In this document: positions 58,333-64,000 of the stretch, piece by piece
Layout of the letters: each line of letters starts with the position of its first letter
Position numbering within the stretch: the first letter of the stretch is position 1
Assembly: GCA_011634665.1 (NCBI GenBank)
Contig: WAEK01000007.1
Span: forward strand, 203,501-267,500
Direction: 5' to 3'
DNA from: Mortierella sp. BCC40632
Taxonomy: Eukaryota; Mortierellomycota; Mortierellomycetes; Mortierellales; Mortierellaceae
DNA length: 64,000 bases
Notes under the pieces: model-generated
Database searches by the model: none
Told to the model about the DNA's origin: nothing
The model's input: the letters and a program-made list of their open reading frames with translations, nothing else
Made by a program: the position numbers and the translations under genes

Positions 58333-59420
58333 CTGATGTGTACGTCCCATTAACAAAAGATCATTCCCGAAATCTTGCCCTCCCATTAGAACTGGGTTGA
58401 CGAATACTAGCCGCCTCCGTTAGCCGGAGAAAGTTCGATCTGAACATTTCATCCGCCTCGCGCCTGCCCCTACAACAACGAATTGCCTTCCTATTCCACG
58501 CCTCCTTTTTTAGTGGTGGTCGGTCGTTCAAATCATAGCTATCTATCTACTTAATTATGCGGAGCCAGGAAAATATGGAGAATCAATACGGTCGCCACTT
58601 CTTTTTATGTTCTATCTTACCCATGCGTGCTCCTATATATCCCGCGATAGCCTCCAACCTCTATCCTCTCTCGTAACCGAAGAATGACTATAAAGCATAA
58701 GTTGTTGTCTGCTTACACCCAAAGATCCCCAAAGACTACCAAAGACTTGCAGACATTTAAGACCTTAGCAAAAACACAAAGGCCAGAAAAAAAAAAAAAG
58801 CGATCCGTGCGCACAGAGTATTCTCGGGAGTGACCAGTATCAATTTCATAGTATCTGCACGCACAAAAAAATCACTTCTTATTTGAGATCGGTACTCTCC
58901 TCGGACTTGGACTCCTCCGCATCGGCGTATGCATCTAACGTCGCCTGGTCTAACAGACCTTTTGGATCCTGAATGATGCTCTCCATTCTTGCGAGGACAG
59001 CCTATCATTCCATTTGACGACGAGCAACGTAGTGTCCAATTTTGAAATTTTAGCCCTGATGCCGCGGAATAAATCAAAGATAGAAGGTACCCAATAAACC
59101 TCCTTGCAATCCATAATTTCCTTGCAATCCATGGTTTCAAAGTGAATAATTTGGGTCGTTTGGTTTTGAGGTTGCTGCAAGTTCTTTTTTTTTTTTTTTT
59201 TCCAGCATTTATATTATCAATAGATTTCGGGCTTCCGACTTTCCTCCCTCACCCTTCACCCTTTTGCTTGTTTGTTTGTTTTTTTGTTTTTGTTTTTGTT
59301 TTTGTTTTTGTTTTTTCCTGAAGAATCTGGTCATGGTCGTATAGGGGATAACTTTCTTTCTTTCTTTCTTTCCCCAAATCAAATGTCGAAACAAACCATC
59401 TCTCTTTGTCTGTTTTGTAC
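58333..59420. other. Intergenic region with a possible orphan coding exon
   Basis: Convergent space between Skp1 and pICln. On the minus strand, 58880-59001 after a 'GATAG' acceptor reads 'AVLARMESIIQDPKGLLDQA' and on to a TAA, with coding-like composition. It could be a missing last exon of pICln or a relic. Poly-T at 59186-59202 and (GTTTTT)n at 59277-59311 also lie here. Confidence 0.4.
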
Positions 59421-59954
59421 TCAGTAAGCTCTCCACATTTTGGATCTGGCCGCTTGTAATTCTTCTTCCGAGTATTGTTGGTCCTGTTCCTGCCGTTGAC
59501 CCTCTTCCAAGGATTGATCTTCACCCTCAGCTTCGCCTTCCTGCCGACCCCTCTTCCCTAAAGGATTCTGTCCGCTGCTGCTTGACAAATGATCTCCGTT
59601 CTCCAGGTTCTGCTGCCACCGGCCAACCATTACCTGACCCTCTTCACTCAACTCGAACTTGGAATCAGACTCTGGATTTCCCGTATACCACTCTCCGTTC
59701 TCAAGATCAATCATGGGCATGGACTCTACACCAGTAGCATTTGCTTCGTCCGTGGGAGAAGAGTCATCCTGATCCGCTTCATGGGTTGAGTATCCGATCG
59801 CAGTCGCACTGCTCGAGGCAGGAAGGTCGTCCATTTCTTCATATTCGTCCTGATCCATGTCATAATCATCCTCGGCCTCTTCATCCTGATGGAGTGAGGC
59901 GCAGTACGACAAATGTTCATAAATCGTATCCACTATAGCAATTTGAGCATTTTC

Positions 59955-60005
<51 letters not shown>

Positions 60006-60639
60006 GTCAGCCGAGTTCAATCGAACAAAAGTAAGAGAAGGGGGGAGAACTGAGAACTTACAACTCGAGACATCCGCAGGAGCGAAACTCAACTCCAAGA
60101 TAGGATCCTCATCCTCATCTTCGTCTTCGTCCTCAGCCTCGTTCGTGTGGCCACTGACACCATTTGATCCTGATCCCGAGGCTGACTCCAGAGTTCCCTC
60201 TAACTGACAGTAGATATTGGGACCGACGAGAGACTCGCGTGCGATCGCGTGGATGATAATGGAAGGATATGGGATCGAAAACCCGGCATTCGAAGCCTCC
60301 GAGAAAAAGGACAAGCATCTTTGATAGATCAATGGAGTTTGGAAGAACGAAGTTACCAGAAGAGTTAGAAAAACGACAAAAGGGTAACTCATTGTCGAAT
60401 GGCCTGGCTGTTGATATCTTTTAAAGGCTATTGTCTAGGTCCTCTGTAAGAGCAAGAAGAAAGGAAAAGAAACGAGAAGAAAAAAGGCGAGATCATACTT
60501 ACTCATCTGCAATGTAGAGTGTTCCAGGATGTTGGATCAGTCTTGAGACAGGTGTGACATGAAGCGTGACATTAGGCTGAGTATGGCGAATGAGTGCCTC
60601 AGAGGACAAGGGCGCCTGGCGGATGATGGTAATGGTCAT
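59421..60639 (-). CDS. Methylosome subunit pICln (CLNS1A)
   Basis: Chaperone that presents Sm proteins to the PRMT5 methylosome during snRNP assembly. Minus-strand exons 60503-60639, 60062-60318 and 59421-59932 join in phase to 301 residues. A PH-like fold starts with 'VTLHVTPVSRLIQHPGTLYI' and 'GFSIPYPSIIIHAIARE', followed by an acidic loop (Glu-Asp repeats) and 'PILELSFAPADVSS', where the second intron falls. The helix 'LDTIYEHLSYCASLHQDEE' and a long acidic C-terminal region fit pICln. The second intron holds a 47-base A-run (T on the sense strand). The true C-terminus may include a further exon, because 'EEELQAARSKMWRAY' stops abruptly. Confidence 0.88.
59957..60003 (-). repeat. T47 (A47 on plus) in pICln intron 2
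   Basis: The longest homopolymer in the window, on the sense strand of pICln as T, about 25 bases before the acceptor. Confidence 0.9.
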
Positions 60640-61112
60640 GATAGTTCCAGTGTTCGACGCCAGAATGAGCAAATTACAGAATCAAAAGGAGAGCGACTCT
60701 GATACCATGTCCAGGTTGCAGGTGAAAATAGAAAAATTTTTTGAGGGGCGTATATCGGAGATCTTCTCTCTTCCTCCTCCAGGCTGGACCGTTTTCCTAG
60801 ACTCGACAATGAACGCGTCCTGTCTAGCTTCCTTGTAGAAAAGAATAACAAGGCTCTGAGAAAAAAAAGAAAAGAAAAATGGCGGAGGAGCAGTGGTAGT
60901 CCCACCACAGGGTCTAATGCATCCCAAAAACCTATAGCAAACTTCATATATTTGCGGATCAAAATCACTCTCTCCAAAGAAAAAGACCTCATTTTTTCTG
61001 GACATCATTTTAATCGCAGAACAAAGAACTGCATGCACAAAAAAAAATAGGATATAGGATGTATACATTTTCCTTCATTTCCTTTCCTCCTTCTCGCCAT
61101 GTCATCCTCCTT

Positions 61113-64000
61113 TCAGACAACCTCCCAGTCATCCACAAGACCTTCCATAAACCCTCGATGGACTTCTGCAAAGTCTCGAAGATGCTCACCCTCAAGTCCC
61201 AAGTATACATCGACTCCATAGTTACCTGGCGCCCCTTGTTTTCCAGGAGATGGACTACTGCCGCCTCCACCTCCACTATTGCCGCTTCCGCTGCCACTAC
61301 CACTACTGCTCCTGCCGTTGCTACTACTACTTCCACCACCACCGCCTCCACTTTCTCCAACCCCACTTCCATCGACAGCAGAGTTTGGATTCAGTCCAAG
61401 CCGGCGACGACTCTGGCGAGTCGGCTCACTGTCCATGATCACGCACATACCCTCGCCTCCTCCAAAGCCGCCACACCCTATCCGGACCTTGATTGGAGCA
61501 CCTTGTCCAAAGTCCAGATTATACATGTCTAATTTCCGGAACGACCAGACCAAGAAATCATGTCCAAATGGGTTCGTGGTCTCAGCCTCGATCAAATGAG
61601 GATTCTCTTGCCGTTGAATCCATGCAATCGCAGAATTGATCAACTCGGGTGTTTGTAGGATAAGCTCGTCCCGGATCAAGCGCGATGGCAGTGAGAGCGG
61701 TGTCGTGAGTAGTGAATGGACCGGCATCTGCACATAGACAGATCTATAGAAGATAGACGGAGGATCTTGTTAGTAAAAGAAAAGAAAAGAAAAGAAAAGA
61801 AAAGGAAAGGAAAGGAAAGGAAAGGAAAAAGAAAAGGAAAAGGAAAAGGAAAGGGAAAAGAGAAAACTTACAGGTGAGCATTGCCCAAATACCCATCTGG
61901 GATAGGTGGGTTCACTCGTTTCCGAATATCCATCACAAGACCACACATCAGCTTACAATCCGGCTCCATCCTCCGAGAGATTGTCGTCAGCTTCCAAAGG
62001 TAAGCAATCAACGCATCTCCAGTCGAGACCCATTTGTCACTAATCTCCTTATCATCCGCTGCACAGGCTGCTGCTGCAATATTTTGTTCAGAAGCCAATT
62101 TTTTGATCCGCTCAAGTTGTTGAGGTGTAAAATGGAACAAATGTAGACTCGCTCGGTCCCTTACTGGGCCTTTTCCGCGGGCTTCACTGCTCCAATCCCG
62201 CCCCTCTTCTTCTTCTTCTTCTTCTTCAGCTGATTCGTTAACTGCATTCTCTTCACGGCGACGTTCAGTTTCAGAGCTGTCCTGCTCCGGCTCTCGCCGA
62301 GGATGCCGGTGGTTGGGTAAACTAGTCCGGCGATGCAACTTCACTTCTTCGTCATGATCCACATGGCTCTCGTGGACTGACGGGTCGCTGAACGATGGCT
62401 CAAGATCAGGAACATCTGCTGTAGCATCAACAGCCTGAGGGATAGTCGGTTCCTTTTGAGACCCTGCATCTTCCTTGAGATTCAGCCCTTCTACTCGTTT
62501 CTCTACATGTTCCACCTGCCCGTCCTCATCCGAACCACAAAGCTGAGGACTATTGCTGTTGCTACTACTAGAGGCGGCGAACTTGGCGTTGATGAGGCCA
62601 TTGTCATGAAGGATTCCTTTGGCGTCCGAATCTAACCCATGGCACGATTCTCTCCTGTTCTCTCCCTCTACATTAGCATACGGAGCGTCGTCTGAAGAGC
62701 GAGCATTCGCATTCTCTTCTCCATCTTGGTCGCCTTCCTCAATTTGCCCTTCATCCTCAAGATACTCGTTGTCCTCGCTCTCGGAAGATGAACCGGATAT
62801 GGCACAGAGTCCCACATCCAACTCATTTCTCGGCTGTTGATCGAAAAAGACAGGCGGCGGGGGTGAATTGTTCACTCGCTGGTGTCGATAAACTCCTGTT
62901 CCGCCTGTAGCAGTTCCAGCTCCAGTGGTGGCAGCAGCAATGGGGGCTCCAGCGGTTGTTGTTCCAGATCCAGATCCAGGTCCAGCTTCATGACCATGTT
63001 TCTCAACCAACGTCCGGTCAAGAATTGGATAGGGCGAAAAGTCTTGGCCTTGTGTGATCTTGGACCACGCAGTCATAAATGACACCAACGACGTCGCATC
63101 CATCACGCACGAGTCCACAGCTACTCCCATAATCAACGACGGCGGGCAATAGTACATCTGATCCGCTGGGAGGAGCGAAGGGTCGCCATCGCGATGATGA
63201 TAACCGCGGGTATACGTTAATTGGATCGCCATTACTGGTGGGTCCCGCAGTGCGGCTGGGTAGAGTCCAAGTGGGAAGAGATGTGGTGGTAGAACCGAGT
63301 CCTGGAACTCGCCTCCACGAATCTGCTGCATGGTCGCTGTCGTATCTGCTACTGCAAAGAGCACACCCCTGTCATTGCACTCGATAAAAGGTTGACTAGC
63401 TTTCCGGGCATTATTGGAACTGCTATTGTCATCTGCCACTGACTCTGACTCTGACAAGGTACTCTCTGGGCGAAAGTCGGTGGTGATCCGTCCAGCAAGC
63501 GGGAAAAAGTCGGAAAGTACAAGCGCCAGTGAAGCCTGCAGAAGCATTGGGTCCATAAGCTCGGTCTCGTGGTACAGATGATGCTTCTGGGGTGTGGAAC
63601 CATGGGTCTGACTGGCGCCTTTCTTCTTGGGTGGACGATCCTGAACCAATGTAGCCTTGGCCTTGGCAGCCGCACCGGTGGGCGAGGTTAAAGACGAAGA
63701 AGAGGGGCTCGAGGACGAAGCAGGAGAAGAGCTCCTAACATGGAGACTATTGTGGTGCGAATCCTGCTGCTGTGACAAGGGGACGAGGCTGGGCCGCGCC
63801 TCGAAAAAGTACAAGAGCCGGGTATAGATGCGGGGTTTGGCAAGATCGAGGCTCGAGAGTTCAACCCGGGGGTAACGCATTCCAAGAGTGGACGATTCTT
63901 CCAGAAGGCTGGCTGTAGATGTACGGTCGCTCTGGTCCAAGGACAAAGCCGAGGCAGAGGACGAGATCGAGACATCATTGTCTGGGAGCGGCTCTAGCTC
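61113..64000 (-). CDS. BAHD/transferase-family acyltransferase without the catalytic His, 5' end outside window
   Basis: Two exons are visible: 61872 to the window edge at 64000 and 61113-61743, joined in phase (about 919 residues so far). The frame is open at the edge without an ATG, so the N-terminus is outside. The BAHD fold is shown by 'LDLAKPRIYTRLLYFFEA' at the start, 'SLALVLSDFFPLAGRI' (tunnel region), 'WVSTGDALIAYLWKLTTI' and the second-domain motif Asp-Phe-Gly-Gln-Gly in 'LDFGQGAP'. At the active site the usual His-x3-Asp reads Ser-Cys-Val-Met-Asp ('GVAVDSCVMDAT'): the Asp is kept but the base His is Ser (TCG). A disordered, acidic insertion of about 240 residues separates the halves, and a Ser/Gly-rich loop lies near the end. 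A tandem (AAAAG)n-like tract sits in the intron. Substrate unknown. Confidence 0.8.
61777..61860. repeat. AAAAG/AAAGG tandem repeat in acyltransferase intron
   Basis: Roughly 80 bases of 5- and 6-base units (AAAAG, then GGAAA, then AAAAGG). It lies entirely in the intron between the two visible exons. Confidence 0.85.

Noticed and set aside
1..64000. Transposon, CRISPR array, rRNA or tRNA genes
   Set aside because: No terminal repeats with a transposase or reverse transcriptase frame, no regular spaced repeats and no tRNA-like folding units were seen.

Overview
The window is a gene-dense, intron-rich piece of a filamentous fungal nuclear genome. Short GT-AG introns, long poly-T/poly-A tracts, frequent (GA)n/(CT)n simple repeats, a complex I gene, a Tubby protein and a very large propeller-plus-ion-channel protein point to an early-diverging lineage, most likely Mortierellomycota. 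That assignment is an inference from gene style and content, not from a search. All exon-intron models below were read by eye from splice sites and reading-frame continuity.

Layout from left to right. 1-557: 3' end of a RasGEF gene (+). 1.2-3.5 kb: acidic, low-complexity single-pass membrane protein (-). 4.0-4.9 kb: alpha/beta hydrolase resembling kynurenine formamidase (+). 5.4-7.5 kb: translation termination factor eRF1 (+). 8.1-9.4 kb: PNO1/DIM2 ribosome assembly factor (+). 10.4-11.2 kb: ribosomal protein eL37 (+). 12.4-14.8 kb: Gln-rich Zn2Cys6 transcription factor (+). 16.2-19.1 kb: complex I 75/78 kDa subunit (-). 19.5-21.6 kb: decayed partial copy of an ion-channel gene (-). 22.3-28.4 kb: its full-length neighbour (-). 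30.2-32.4 kb: APC-family amino-acid permease (+). 33.7-34.5 kb: unknown low-complexity protein (+). 35.0-38.3 kb: diphthine-ammonia ligase DPH6, with a frameshift in the PP-loop exon (+). 38.4-39.0 kb: OHCU decarboxylase (-). 39.6-41.7 kb: Tubby (+). 42.0-44.2 kb: TLDc protein of the MEAK7 type with a predicted myristoylation signal (-). 47.0-47.7 kb: SDR oxidoreductase (-). 48.4-53.8 kb: COPII coat protein Sec31 (-). 55.0-56.5 kb: peroxisomal dienoyl-CoA isomerase (-). 57.2-58.3 kb: Skp1 with an atypical C-terminus (+). 59.4-60.6 kb: methylosome subunit pICln (-). 61.1-64.0 kb: BAHD-like acyltransferase, cut by the window edge (-).

Most genes are unrelated housekeeping functions. A loose translation theme runs through the left part (eRF1, PNO1, eL37), and DPH6 (modification of the diphthamide residue on elongation factor 2) belongs to the same broad process. 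There is no sign of a secondary-metabolite cluster, transposon, tRNA or rRNA gene. The most unusual locus is the tandem pair at 19.5-28.4 kb: a predicted 1602-residue protein joining a beta-rich N-terminal region, a propeller-like region, a six-helix ion-transport domain and a C-terminal coiled coil, followed by a 5'-truncated copy with two in-frame stop codons. Other items worth checking are an acyltransferase lacking its catalytic histidine, a Skp1 without its normal tail, and the one-base frameshift in DPH6.
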